64,000 nucleotides of DNA from Streptomyces tsukubensis. GTDB taxonomy: Bacteria > Actinomycetota > Actinomycetes > Streptomycetales > Streptomycetaceae. Shown one piece after another: positions 39,464 through 47,643 of the stretch (within the stretch, counting starts at the first letter, position 1; every line of letters starts with the position of its first letter). The stretch covers positions 1,302,001-1,366,000 of the forward strand of contig NZ_CP045178.1 of NCBI RefSeq assembly GCF_009296025.1. The letters run 5' to 3'. Below the pieces are notes generated by a model that was not told the origin of the DNA, ran no database searches, and saw only the letters and a list, made by a program, of their open reading frames with translations. The position numbers were made by a program, and so were the translations under genes.

Positions 39464-41017
39464 TCACCGCGGCAGTACGTCGCTGGTGGACGCGGTCTCG
39501 TGCAGGGGCAGGTCCGGCCAGCGGTCGCCCGGGGGCGTGATGCCGTACGAGGTCAGCAGGGCGGGATGGAACCGGTAGAAGTTGTCGTAGACGGTGGCCG
39601 TGGCCCCGAAGTGGTGCACGGCCGTGCGGCGCAGGTGGGAGTCGCTGGTCTCCCATCGGATGGCGGTCGACCCGTGGCCCGCGGCGTGCGTGAGCACCGC
39701 TTCGACCAGGGCCCCCGCCTCTTCGTCGGCGGCGAGATGGAAGTCGACGACGTGCGTGACACCGCCGAGGTGCAGCGTGACGGCGAGCGCCGCGGGCACA
39801 CCGGCGCGGCGAACCGCCAGAAAGGCGGCCGGCGTGAGGGGGTAACCGGTGTGCCGCCAGTGGTGGTAGGCGGGGTCACGGGTCACGGTGAACCCCGCGC
39901 GTGAGGTGGAGGCCGCGCACAGCTCCTCGCAGTCCGGGGGGAGGGCGGCGCTCTCCGTGACGCTCGTGCGGCCCTGGTCCCACTGACGGGACTCCCGGGG
40001 GACGGGGAGGTCACGCTGGTGGACGGGGCGGGCGAGTTGCTGGACGGGGAGGTCGAGTTGGTGGACGCGGGCCCGGCACCAGCCGCGGAAGGCGGCGTGA
40101 ATGTCCGGGTTGGGCCGGTGGACCCCGACGATCGGTTCACGGGCCAGCAGCGCGCGCAGAAGCTGACCGGCCGCGGCGGAGTGCGCGTGCGGGAGTTTGC
40201 GCCAGCCGGAGAGGTAGATGCCGGGTACGGTGCGGCCGTCGAGGGTGAACCGGCTGTGGAAGCAGTAGGCGATCGCCTCCGGGCGTCCTTCGACCTCGAC
40301 GGTGTGGTAGTCGGGCCGGTCCCCGCGCCAGGGGTTGTCGGTGAACTGGTACCGGTAGTAGCGCGGGTCGCTGGCGTAGTCCTTGCCCTGGCGCAACACC
40401 ATCTCAAGCCGCCCGGCGCGGCCGGCGCCGCTGCCGGGGACGATCCGGGCGGGACGGTGGTGCACGGTGGCGGGGACCTGCCATATGGCCGCCCTGGTGG
40501 CGTCGTGTCCGGCGGCCCGCACCTGAGCGGCGAAGCCCTCGACGCTGTTCGCCGCGTGCAGTCGCATCAGGTGCAGCACTTGGTGTGCGTAGGGGGCGTG
40601 GACGGTCACACCGGCGGACCCGACCCAGAGGATGCCGGTGTAGCCGAGGGAGGTGAGGGGGTCGAGGAGGTCGAGTGCGAGTTCCTGCGTCAGGCGCCCG
40701 AAGGGCACGGTGAAGCAGCGGGGGCGCGCCCCGCCCATGCGCTGGGTGAAGTGGGTGTGGGAGTGGTGCACCTCCTGTCGAAGGGCGTCGGTGCTGAGGG
40801 CCGAGAGGTTCTCGTGCCGGAAGGTGTGGTTGGCCACGGTGACCAGGGGGTCCCGGTCCAGTTCCCTGAGCTGCGCCCAGGTGAGGTAGCCGCGTTCGGC
40901 GAAGTAGGGGGCCGCCGCCTTCTCGACGGTCGCGTACAGGGGGTCGATCAGCTGTGCGCGCACCCTGTGGGGATCGAGGTCGGCACTTTTGGTGAGGTGG
41001 TAGAAAGATTCGGTCAT
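39464..41017 (-). CDS. C-terminal part of NodB-like deacetylase fused to GNAT-like acyltransferase domains
   Basis: A frame of 517 codons from ATG 41017. Residues 1-190 are the second part of a NodB-type polysaccharide deacetylase: YLTWAQLRELDRDPLVTVANHTFRHENL has the metal-binding H-x3-H, followed by CFTVPFGRLTQELALDLLDPL. Residues about 215-345 (LEMVLRQGKDYASDPRYYRYQFTDNPWRGDRP ... GIYLSGWRKLPHAHSAAAGQLLRALLA) and 350-500 look like two GNAT/FemAB-like halves. The domain order suggests removal of an N-acyl group and addition of another. The first half of the deacetylase, with its FDD motif, lies upstream in other frames (41018-41411), so this gene is probably frameshifted or a sequencing problem exists. 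Confidence 0.75.
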   Translation of the reverse strand: MTESFYHLTKSADLDPHRVRAQLIDPLYATVEKAAAPYFAERGYLTWAQLRELDRDPLVTVANHTFRHENLSALSTDALRQEVHHSHTHFTQRMGGARPRCFTVPFGRLTQELALDLLDPLTSLGYTGILWVGSAGVTVHAPYAHQVLHLMRLHAANSVEGFAAQVRAAGHDATRAAIWQVPATVHHRPARIVPGSGAGRAGRLEMVLRQGKDYASDPRYYRYQFTDNPWRGDRPDYHTVEVEGRPEAIAYCFHSRFTLDGRTVPGIYLSGWRKLPHAHSAAAGQLLRALLAREPIVGVHRPNPDIHAAFRGWCRARVHQLDLPVQQLARPVHQRDLPVPRESRQWDQGRTSVTESAALPPDCEELCAASTSRAGFTVTRDPAYHHWRHTGYPLTPAAFLAVRRAGVPAALAVTLHLGGVTHVVDFHLAADEEAGALVEAVLTHAAGHGSTAIRWETSDSHLRRTAVHHFGATATVYDNFYRFHPALLTSYGITPPGDRWPDLPLHETASTSDVLPR

Positions 41018-41411
41018 CCGATGGCTCGGGCAGGTGGGTGATGACGTGCTGTGATCGCTTCGGGCGCGGCGTACTTCTCGATGGCGTAGACCTTGTCGCG
41101 GCTGCCGAGCCGGAGTCGGTGAGCAGTCCTGCCGGGGAGAGGACCAGGGGGAGCCCGTCGGCCCTCAGCCGGTCGACGGCTGTGAGTGCGGACCGGGGGA
41201 CGTCGTCGAAGCAGAGGACGAAGGTGACGTCGGCCAGGTTGTCGGCGGCCCGTACCCGGTCCGGGGAGGCGACCTCGCCCTGGGAGAGCATCCAGGCCAG
41301 TTGCTGGGTGAAGACCTTCTCGGACACGGTGTGGAGCCGGTCGTAGGGGTTGGCGGGGTCCACGTCTCCGATGCGGTGATAGTTGACCCCGATCACAGTG
41401 GATACGGACAT
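41018..41411 (-). pseudogene. Frameshifted N-terminal part of the NodB deacetylase
   Basis: From ATG 41411 (AGGGGAG upstream) the frame reads MSVSTVIGVNYHRIGDV, then FTQQLAWMLSQGEV and VTFVLCFDDVPRSALTAVDRLRADGLPLVLSPAGLLTDSG, the first half of a NodB fold with its FDD metal site. After LTDSG (about 41107) the sense passes to a second frame (GSRDKVYAIEKYAAPEAIT), near 41050 back to the first frame (HVITHLPEPSDD) and near 41020 into the third (TESFYHLTKSADLDPHRV), which is the start of the next entry. Third-position G/C follows the same switches. I see no single frame that would give a whole protein. Confidence 0.65.
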
Positions 41412-41464
41412 GTACGGCTCCCCTGGGAACGGCTGCCGCCCGGCGCGCGCCGGGCGGCAGACGG

Positions 41465-42247
41465 CTAGCTCAGTGCGGCCCGGCGCAGTTCGTTGCTGCG
41501 GGCGACCTGGAGGAGGAGTACCGGATCGATCCCGGCCGCGCGGGCCGCGGCGATGATGGCCGCCAGGTCCTTGGGCAGGCATTTGCCGCCGAACCCGGGG
41601 TCGTCGGCGAAGGCGGCGGTGTGCGAGGGCTCGACGCGGGGGTCGAGCAGCCATCCTTCACGGACCGTGTGCCAGTCGGCGTCCACCGCTTCGGCTATCT
41701 CACGGAACTCGTTGACGAAGGTCACTTTCGTCGCGAAGTAGGCGTTCTCCATGTACTTGATGACTTCCGCCTCGGTCGCGGTGCACTGGAAGTACGTCTT
41801 GGTGGGCCCCAGGATCGGGAGCAGCGCGTCGAGGAAGTAGCCGCGCACGTCCCGTTCCCCGCCGAGAACGATGAATGGCATGGTCCTCGGGTCGTCGCAG
41901 ACAGGATTGAAGTAGGTGCTCTCCCCTACGTACTCGGGGCTGAAGCAGATACTCTTACCGGTCGTCTCGATCAACTGCCGTGTCGTGCCGGGCGGTACGG
42001 TCGATTTCAGCAGGATCCGCTGGACGGGGACCCGCTTGATGGCCTCGACGACCTGGGACACATCGCACTCCCCGCCGGGTCCTGACGGCGTGTTCACGCA
42101 GATCGTCGCGAAGTCGCACGCCTCCAGGGCTTGCTGCGGGTACCGCTCGGCGCCGGCCAGGTCGTAGGTGACCAGTTCGGTGTGTTCCTGGAACAGATCA
42201 CGCATGGAGTGCCCTACGTGACCCATACCGATGATGGCGATCTTCAT
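41465..42247 (-). CDS. UDP-sugar dehydrogenase-like protein lacking the C-terminal domain
   Basis: A protein of 260 residues. It has the Rossmann start MKIAIIGMGHVGHSM, KSTVPPGTTRQLIETTG, EYVGESTYFNPV, KYMENAYFATKVTFVNEF and the catalytic Cys223 in DDPGFGGKCLPKDL. UDP-glucose/UDP-GlcNAc 6-dehydrogenases are normally 390-450 residues; here the last, UDP-binding domain is missing and the frame ends cleanly. It may still oxidise a C6 hydroxyl to a carboxylate, but nucleotide binding must differ. It lies 4 bases after the DegT gene in the same unit. Confidence 0.88.
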   Translation of the reverse strand: MKIAIIGMGHVGHSMRDLFQEHTELVTYDLAGAERYPQQALEACDFATICVNTPSGPGGECDVSQVVEAIKRVPVQRILLKSTVPPGTTRQLIETTGKSICFSPEYVGESTYFNPVCDDPRTMPFIVLGGERDVRGYFLDALLPILGPTKTYFQCTATEAEVIKYMENAYFATKVTFVNEFREIAEAVDADWHTVREGWLLDPRVEPSHTAAFADDPGFGGKCLPKDLAAIIAAARAAGIDPVLLLQVARSNELRRAALS

Positions 42248-42251
42248 GTCG

Positions 42252-43313
42252 TCAGCCTCCGAGGGCCGGGAACGCTTCGAGCCTGCAGGCGACCGCGGTG
42301 GCCGTCAGTTCTTCGGCCGCGGGGGTGCTGGTGTGCCGGGGGGCGAAGCAGGGACTGTGGTGCATGGGGGCGTAGGAGTAGCGAACCGTGTCGACCTCGA
42401 TCTTCTGGTCGGTGAGCCGGTCGGCCATGCGTGCGGCGGCTTCGGCGTCGGCGCACAGCGCGACCAGGCCGTACCCGCCGTGCTCGATGACATCGCCGCC
42501 CTGGGGCGCCTCTCTCCAGGCGATCCCGGTCCGGCCGAGGACCGCCCGCGCGCGGAGCCGCATCGAGGCGTACCGCGCGCGGAGCCCGTCGGGGTCTTCC
42601 GTCTGTGCCAGAGCCCAGGCCGCGCCCAGGGCGTTGATCTTGTAGTTGGCGCCGGGCTGCCCGCCGTACGGTCCTGTGGGGTCGAGACGTGTGCCGGTGA
42701 ACCTGGTCCGCTGTCCGAAGTTGCGCATCGCCAGGACGCGCTCGGCGAGTTCGGGGGCGCGGGTCAGACAGGCGCCGCCCTCCCCGGCTTTGACGGGCTT
42801 GCGGCCGTGCAGGCTCAGGCAGATCACATCGGCGCTCTCGGCCAGTGACCGTGGGCCCGTCCGGAGGAAGGGCGCTTGGGCGGCGTCGACGATCACGGCG
42901 GTACCTCGGCGGCGGAGGTCGGCGAGGAGCTGGGGGCTCTCGTCCCAGTAGCCCCACATCGGGACTGGTATCACGGCCTTCAGCGGTCCTGCGGCAGCGG
43001 GGCTCAGGGCGTCGGGGGAAAGGCCGAAGGTGCCGGGACGGCAGTCGATGAACACCGGCTGCGCTCCCGTGGCGGCCACGGCCAGGCCGGTCATCGACGG
43101 GCCGAGCGCGGAGACCCCCACCCGGTCGCCGCGCCGCACGCCGACCGCGTGCAGGGCGCAGATCAGGGCGGTGGTGCCGCTGGCGACGCACAGGGCGTAG
43201 GGGGCGTCGAGGAGGGCACAGAGACGGGCTTCGAGGGTGCGTACCACCTCGGCGTTGCCGGTCCCGCCGTCGTCGATGGCGCTCTGGAGATGTGCGGTGG
43301 TCAGGTCGTCCAT
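42252..43313 (-). CDS. DegT/DnrJ/EryC1-family sugar aminotransferase
   Basis: A protein of 353 residues. It has the DegT features SGTTALICALHAVGVRRGDRVGV, IVDAAQAPF, CLSLHGRKPVKAGEGGACLT (PLP Lys172 or 175) and MRNFGQR. The family adds an amino group to a keto sugar bound to a nucleotide, or to a keto-cyclitol. The ATG at 43313 lies within the end of the Gfo/Idh gene (13-base overlap), so the oxidoreductase and aminotransferase are made together, as expected for an oxidation/transamination pair. Confidence 0.9.
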   Translation of the reverse strand: MDDLTTAHLQSAIDDGGTGNAEVVRTLEARLCALLDAPYALCVASGTTALICALHAVGVRRGDRVGVSALGPSMTGLAVAATGAQPVFIDCRPGTFGLSPDALSPAAAGPLKAVIPVPMWGYWDESPQLLADLRRRGTAVIVDAAQAPFLRTGPRSLAESADVICLSLHGRKPVKAGEGGACLTRAPELAERVLAMRNFGQRTRFTGTRLDPTGPYGGQPGANYKINALGAAWALAQTEDPDGLRARYASMRLRARAVLGRTGIAWREAPQGGDVIEHGGYGLVALCADAEAAARMADRLTDQKIEVDTVRYSYAPMHHSPCFAPRHTSTPAAEELTATAVACRLEAFPALGG

Positions 43314-44293
43314 GACAGTCCCTCCGCGGTGAGGAGTGCGTCGAACGCCTCGTAGACGGGAAGCAGGTCGTCCAGCCGGGCGAGACGGCGCGGTGCGGTG
43401 CCTCCCCGGAGGAGGTCGCGGAAGGCTGCCAGCTCGTGGCTGTATCCGGCGTGTGCGTATCCGTTCGAGGTGGGGGAACGGCGCCACAGCACCCGGGCCC
43501 CCGGGTATTCCGCCACGTGGGGGTCGCTGCCGCTGGGGCGGAGCTGCAGTTCGGACAGGTCGCGCAGGTGCAGCAGGTCACCGCGGGAGGTGGTGACGTG
43601 GACGGAGTGGTAGAAGCCGGCCGCGCAGCTGCCGAACTGGACTTCCATCCGCGTGCCGGCTCGGGGGTCGCTCGACACCATGGAGCAGAGGCGCCCACGC
43701 TCCACCGAGATCATCTGCCCAGTGGTACGGGACAGGCCGGGCAGGATCATCTGAGCCAGGTCGATGGCGTGGATTCCCTGGGCGGCGAAGAGGCTGGCCT
43801 CCATGGACAGTTCAGGTCCGAACCGCGTCACGGGTTTGCCCGCGATGTGCTCCACCCGCACGCAGCTGGCTGTCCCGTAGAGGCCGGACTCCAAGGCCCC
43901 GAGCAGTTGACGGACGCCCTCCGCCCAGCGGAAATTCATGCCGACGCAGCAGGTCACGCCTGCCTCGCCGGCGAGCGCGACGAGTGAGCGCAGGCCCTCG
44001 GGGTCCGGGGAGGGCGGCTTCTCCACGAAGGTGTGCAGGCCGGCGTTGAAGGCCCAGGCGGCGTGGACGGCCTGTTGTGTGACGGGCAGTGCGATGAGGG
44101 CGGTGTCGAAGACGGTGGTGTCGACCTCGCCGGCCGAGGCGTAGACCTGGGGGATCATCCACTGGGTGGCGAGCTGTTTGGCCCGTTCGATGTCCAGGTC
44201 GACCAGGGCGGAGAGCGGCAGGCCCGCGGAGCAGGCTGCCGGCAGGAGGGTGTCGCCACCGTGACCACCGGCGCCGATGAGCAGTGAACGCAT
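43301..44293 (-). CDS. Gfo/Idh/MocA-family oxidoreductase
   Basis: A protein of 330 residues. N-terminal Rossmann domain (MRSLLIGAGGHGGDTLLPAACSAGLPLSALVDLD, then HTFVEKPPSPDPEGLRSLVALA with the family's EKP motif) and a C-terminal alpha/beta domain with AQGIHAIDLAQMILPG. Such enzymes oxidise a sugar or cyclitol hydroxyl to a ketone with NAD. Next to DegT it likely makes the keto substrate, as WbpB does for WbpE or the inositol dehydrogenase does in aminocyclitol paths. Confidence 0.9.
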   Translation of the reverse strand: MRSLLIGAGGHGGDTLLPAACSAGLPLSALVDLDIERAKQLATQWMIPQVYASAGEVDTTVFDTALIALPVTQQAVHAAWAFNAGLHTFVEKPPSPDPEGLRSLVALAGEAGVTCCVGMNFRWAEGVRQLLGALESGLYGTASCVRVEHIAGKPVTRFGPELSMEASLFAAQGIHAIDLAQMILPGLSRTTGQMISVERGRLCSMVSSDPRAGTRMEVQFGSCAAGFYHSVHVTTSRGDLLHLRDLSELQLRPSGSDPHVAEYPGARVLWRRSPTSNGYAHAGYSHELAAFRDLLRGGTAPRRLARLDDLLPVYEAFDALLTAEGLSWTT

Positions 44294-44410
44294 GTCACTC
44301 CGTTCATCGATTTACGACATGGGCATGACAGGGTCAGCCCCATGGGGTGTGCGCGGGCGCCGGCCCACTCACACAGGTCTCGTCAGGTGGTGCGAGAGGG
44401 GCGCCGGTCG
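44294..44410. other. Gap within the accessory unit
   Basis: These 117 bases are the only sizeable gap in the eleven-gene unit. They could hold an internal promoter for the genes from Gfo/Idh onward; I could not define -35/-10 elements. Confidence 0.3.
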
Positions 44411-45409
44411 TCAGCCGTCGGCACGCGGCAGACGGAGCTGCTCGTCGGCGTCGGGGGCCCGGCTCGTCGGTTCGCGCAGGCCGAGTGGGTCGGCGGGGCG
44501 CTGTCGGCGCCGGTTCTTCCACCAGGCTCCGACCGCGTTGGCCCGGTGCCGGTAGTGCGGGTTGTCGAAGGCGTGACCGAGGCGGGCCGTCTCCTCGTTG
44601 AGGATCACCGCGAACCCCTCGATCGCGGTGATTTCGATCTGCGTCAACGGCCGGATGCTGCGGTAGCCCGCCAGGAGGTCCGTGGCGCGCGCCTGCTGAT
44701 AGCGGGCTCCGTCGCCCTGGTACACGAAGAATCCCGTCGCGAGGAGCTTCGCGAGGTCGAAGACGGGAGGCGCGTGCATGACCTTGTCGAAGTCGATGAA
44801 ACCGAAGCTTCCGCCGCTGCCGCCGGCCACGACGTTGTCCCAGTGCAGGTCGCCGTGGATCGGCTGGTGCCGCAGTGTCGCCTGGTTCTGGGCCAGGCGC
44901 GGGAGGATCCGGTCCCGCCACAGGTGCCGTGCCACATACCAAGGCGGCAGGTCCTGGTCCGAGGAGGGGATCGGACCGCGTTCGAAGGTCAGGCGACGGT
45001 CGGTGAAATCGCCCGCGTCGGGGCGGTCGAGCGCCGCGTGCAGCCTGGCCAGATCCCGGCCGAGGCCGTAAGGGTCGCTCCGGTCGGCGCCGCCCTTGCC
45101 GATCCACGTGCACACATGGACCGTGCGGGGTCCGGCCTCGGTCTCCACCGTGCCCACCGCCAGGGTCCGCGGACATTCGACCTCGACAGCCCCGTCGACC
45201 AGCTCGGCGATCCGGCTGATCAGCGCCGCGGGCTTGGGGGTCAGCCGCAGCGCGACATCCGGGGACCGTCCCGACACCGAGACACCACGCCACACTGCGG
45301 CCATCGTCCCGCCGGCCACCGGCTCGAACCGGTACCCGGACGCCGACCAGACGCCACTCACCCGCGTCAACGCGTCGGTGAGCGAAGTCTCGCTCCGGTC
45401 GGCCGCCAA
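44411..45409 (-). CDS. Phosphotransferase (aminoglycoside/choline kinase fold)
   Basis: A protein of 332 residues. It has Brenner's motif PIHGDLHWDNVVAG and the metal site FGFIDFDKVMHAPPVFDLAKLLA, both typical of the APH fold. The N-terminal lobe is short. Members phosphorylate hydroxyls of aminoglycosides, sugars, choline or homoserine. Within a cluster for an amino sugar it could activate a sugar, or inactivate the product inside the producer; the sequence does not decide. It starts 22 bases after the second glycosyltransferase gene. Confidence 0.87.
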   Translation of the reverse strand: MAADRSETSLTDALTRVSGVWSASGYRFEPVAGGTMAAVWRGVSVSGRSPDVALRLTPKPAALISRIAELVDGAVEVECPRTLAVGTVETEAGPRTVHVCTWIGKGGADRSDPYGLGRDLARLHAALDRPDAGDFTDRRLTFERGPIPSSDQDLPPWYVARHLWRDRILPRLAQNQATLRHQPIHGDLHWDNVVAGGSGGSFGFIDFDKVMHAPPVFDLAKLLATGFFVYQGDGARYQQARATDLLAGYRSIRPLTQIEITAIEGFAVILNEETARLGHAFDNPHYRHRANAVGAWWKNRRRQRPADPLGLREPTSRAPDADEQLRLPRADG

Positions 45410-45431
45410 TCCCGCTCATCCCTTCCACCGC

Positions 45432-46772
45432 CTACCGCGGCGTCTTGGCCGGGGCTTGCCGACCACGCCGCAGGTGCCCGTCCAGGGCGGGCCAGAACGC
45501 GAGACCCTCCACCGGCCAGGATGCCAGTACCCCGGCGACCCTCCGGACGGGGCTCGTCGCATGCTGCTGCGCCGTGGTGGCCACCAGTCCAGGAAGGACG
45601 GGGTAGACGGCCAAGGTTGCCACCGTCGCGAGATCGTGCGCAGCGCTTCTCCCACGAATCACCCGGTGAACTTCTACCGCGAGGCCCGCGGTGACCACCG
45701 CTGTGCTTATTCCCCACGCCACGGGAATCACGAGATGCCTCAGACGCAGCAGGCGTACCTCCCATTCTGACAGCCGCAGCAAGCCCCGCGCGCGGCACCA
45801 CCTGGCGGTGATGGAGAAGTTCAGCAGCCCCCTCAGCCAGGCGGTCTGCTGCAGGACCAGATCGTGAGCCGTACGGGGGACCTCGGCGATGTCACGGCTC
45901 ACCAGCAGCCCGATCGGCTCGCCGGCGAGCCTGGCCACCCAGCCGAGCAGGAGCCCGTCGGCGTAGGCGTAGCGCGGAAACCCGCCTATGAGGTCGAGGA
46001 AGTCACTGCGGATGAACTCTCCGTGCCCGAAGGTGGAGTACGGGACCGTCCGCGACCAGAGGCTGTCCCCCGGGCGGCCGTGCGTGTTGCGGGACACATA
46101 GTGGGAGAGGGTCCACCAGGTTTGCAGCACGGCGTTGCCGCAGGCCACCCTTCCGCTGCCGGGCCGGTCAGGGACGACGTAGTCGACCAGCTGCTGGAAC
46201 AGGCGGACTCCGGGCGCGGCGGCGATCTGGGCGCGCAGTTCCCCGAAGGTTTCGTCCTGTGGGCGTGAGTCGGCGTTGTAGACGCCGATCCACAGGTCGT
46301 TGACCTGGGCGGCCGGTGAGAACTGTTCCCTCGCCCATTCGACGGCCAGGTCGAGCTGGGCGGCCCGGTAGGGAAACGGCTCCTGGCAGTGGAGCAGCAC
46401 GAGTGTGCCCTTCTCCGCCGGGTCGTCGCGGAGAGCCTGCCGCAGCACGGTGTGGGTGGTCGGTCCTGCCCCTTCCGACTCCTTCGCGGTGGTCACCAGG
46501 ACCACGGCGTCCAAGGCCTGCCTTCGCAGGAGCTGCCGCCAGAAGCGGACGGTCTCCTCGGCGAGGTCCGTCTCCTGGAACATCGGCACGACGCATACCA
46601 GCCGCCTGCCGACGGCGAAGCGCTCGCCCCGGTCCTGGACCGGCAGGGCGGCCAGGGACCGGCTACGGCGCACCTGCCGCCACTCCCACGCCCGGCGCGT
46701 CACCAGACACATCGCCAGAACGCCGGCGCCCACCGAGGCTCCGGAGGAGCTCGTACGTATATCCCGACCCAT
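45432..46772 (-). CDS. Glycosyltransferase family 2-like protein with C-terminal membrane segments
   Basis: A protein of up to 446 residues. The nucleotide-sugar fold begins at LVCVVPMFQETDLAEETVRFWRQLL; a D-x-D-like YNADSRPQDE follows and later SRTVPYSTFGHGEFIRSDFLDLIGGFP. Two hydrophobic segments (LVIPVAWGISTAVVTAGLAV and ATVATLAVYPVLPGLVA) near the end suggest membrane anchoring. With ATG 46772 it overlaps the previous gene by 110 bases, which is much; ATG 46712 shortens this to 50. The odd N-terminal 55 residues (basic, one hydrophobic run) may be part of the membrane association. Confidence 0.8.
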   Translation of the reverse strand: MGRDIRTSSSGASVGAGVLAMCLVTRRAWEWRQVRRSRSLAALPVQDRGERFAVGRRLVCVVPMFQETDLAEETVRFWRQLLRRQALDAVVLVTTAKESEGAGPTTHTVLRQALRDDPAEKGTLVLLHCQEPFPYRAAQLDLAVEWAREQFSPAAQVNDLWIGVYNADSRPQDETFGELRAQIAAAPGVRLFQQLVDYVVPDRPGSGRVACGNAVLQTWWTLSHYVSRNTHGRPGDSLWSRTVPYSTFGHGEFIRSDFLDLIGGFPRYAYADGLLLGWVARLAGEPIGLLVSRDIAEVPRTAHDLVLQQTAWLRGLLNFSITARWCRARGLLRLSEWEVRLLRLRHLVIPVAWGISTAVVTAGLAVEVHRVIRGRSAAHDLATVATLAVYPVLPGLVATTAQQHATSPVRRVAGVLASWPVEGLAFWPALDGHLRRGRQAPAKTPR

Positions 46773-47643
46773 GAACGATCTCCTGACAGGTCAGCACCGC
46801 CACCCCCCGTACGGGGGACACAGTGATCCGGCGCCGTCGGCCGACGGCGTTGTGCCATATGAGGTTCGCCGCGATCGTGCGGCCGACCGCGAACGGTGAG
46901 TCCTGCCGGTAGCCGCGCGAGCGCCAGAGGACGGCTCTGGCGCGCCCGCTGCGCCAGCACCGGAGCATGTACTGCCGGAAGTCGCCGGGGTGGTCGTGGT
47001 GGATGGCCATGCGAGGGCTGAGGACCGCCCGCGCGCGCAGAGCCAGGCGCCGACCGAGCTCCACGTCGCTGTAAGCGGGCAGGAGGACGTCGAATCCCCC
47101 GCTGCCGCGCAGCACGCCGCCGCGGTAGGCGCAGTTACCGCCGTTGACATACGGAGCGCCCAGCACATCCGCGGATGACGAGTCGTCGGCGTACCAGGCG
47201 CCGAAGGTCTCGTGGTAGTAGATCTGATCGCGCAGCTGCCCGTAGAGGTTGGCGGGGTGGGTACCGATCACCCGCCCGCCGAACGCGACGCGGCCGGGGT
47301 ACTCGACGCTCATGCGCAGCAGTTCGGAGAGCCAGGTACGGGCCGGCACACAGTCGTCGTCGAGAAAGGCGAGCAGCCGCCCCCGGCTGGCGCCGATACC
47401 CGTGTTGCGGGCTCGGGCGATGCCGGTGCGCTGTGGCAGGACGAGCGCGCGGATGTCGTCGTCAGCGCTGTCCAGCCACCCATAGCGAGGGCATCCGTCC
47501 AGGACGAGGATGATCTCGTAGGAGGTCCCGGGCTGCGCCGCGAACTGTTCCCGCACGGCCGTGACCAGCCGTCGGCATCCGGTGTCCCTGGCTGTGGCGA
47601 CGATGACACTCACGGCGGGCCGTGCGGCGTCGTCGTCCTTCAT
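46663..47643 (-). CDS. Glycosyltransferase family 2
   Basis: A protein of 326 residues. GT-A fold with VSVIVATARDTGCRRLVTAV, a D-rich LLAFLDDDCVPARTWLSEL (metal/nucleotide DxD-like) and NGGNCAYRGGVLRGSGGFDVLLPAYSDVELGRRLALRA, the acceptor-side ED-like region. It should transfer a sugar from a nucleotide donor to a lipid or polymer acceptor on the inner face of the membrane. It is the first gene of the eleven-gene unit. The tail (DVSGDAPGVGVAAGAP) is low complexity. Confidence 0.9.
   Translation of the reverse strand: MKDDDAARPAVSVIVATARDTGCRRLVTAVREQFAAQPGTSYEIILVLDGCPRYGWLDSADDDIRALVLPQRTGIARARNTGIGASRGRLLAFLDDDCVPARTWLSELLRMSVEYPGRVAFGGRVIGTHPANLYGQLRDQIYYHETFGAWYADDSSSADVLGAPYVNGGNCAYRGGVLRGSGGFDVLLPAYSDVELGRRLALRARAVLSPRMAIHHDHPGDFRQYMLRCWRSGRARAVLWRSRGYRQDSPFAVGRTIAANLIWHNAVGRRRRITVSPVRGVAVLTCQEIVHGSGYTYELLRSLGGRRRSGDVSGDAPGVGVAAGAP

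Noticed and set aside
40404..41014. Continuation of the first deacetylase frame beyond 41014
   Set aside because: After about 41020 this frame is Arg/Pro-rich noise, while the conserved deacetylase and acyltransferase sequence is in the frame from 41017.
42244..43698. Minus-strand open frame of about 480 codons over DegT and Gfo/Idh
   Set aside because: Shifted frame; the true proteins with all motifs are at 42252-43313 and 43301-44293.
35111..47643. NRPS or PKS assembly line
   Set aside because: Only a single ACP and a stand-alone ligase are present; there are no ketosynthase, condensation, ketoreductase or thioesterase domains.
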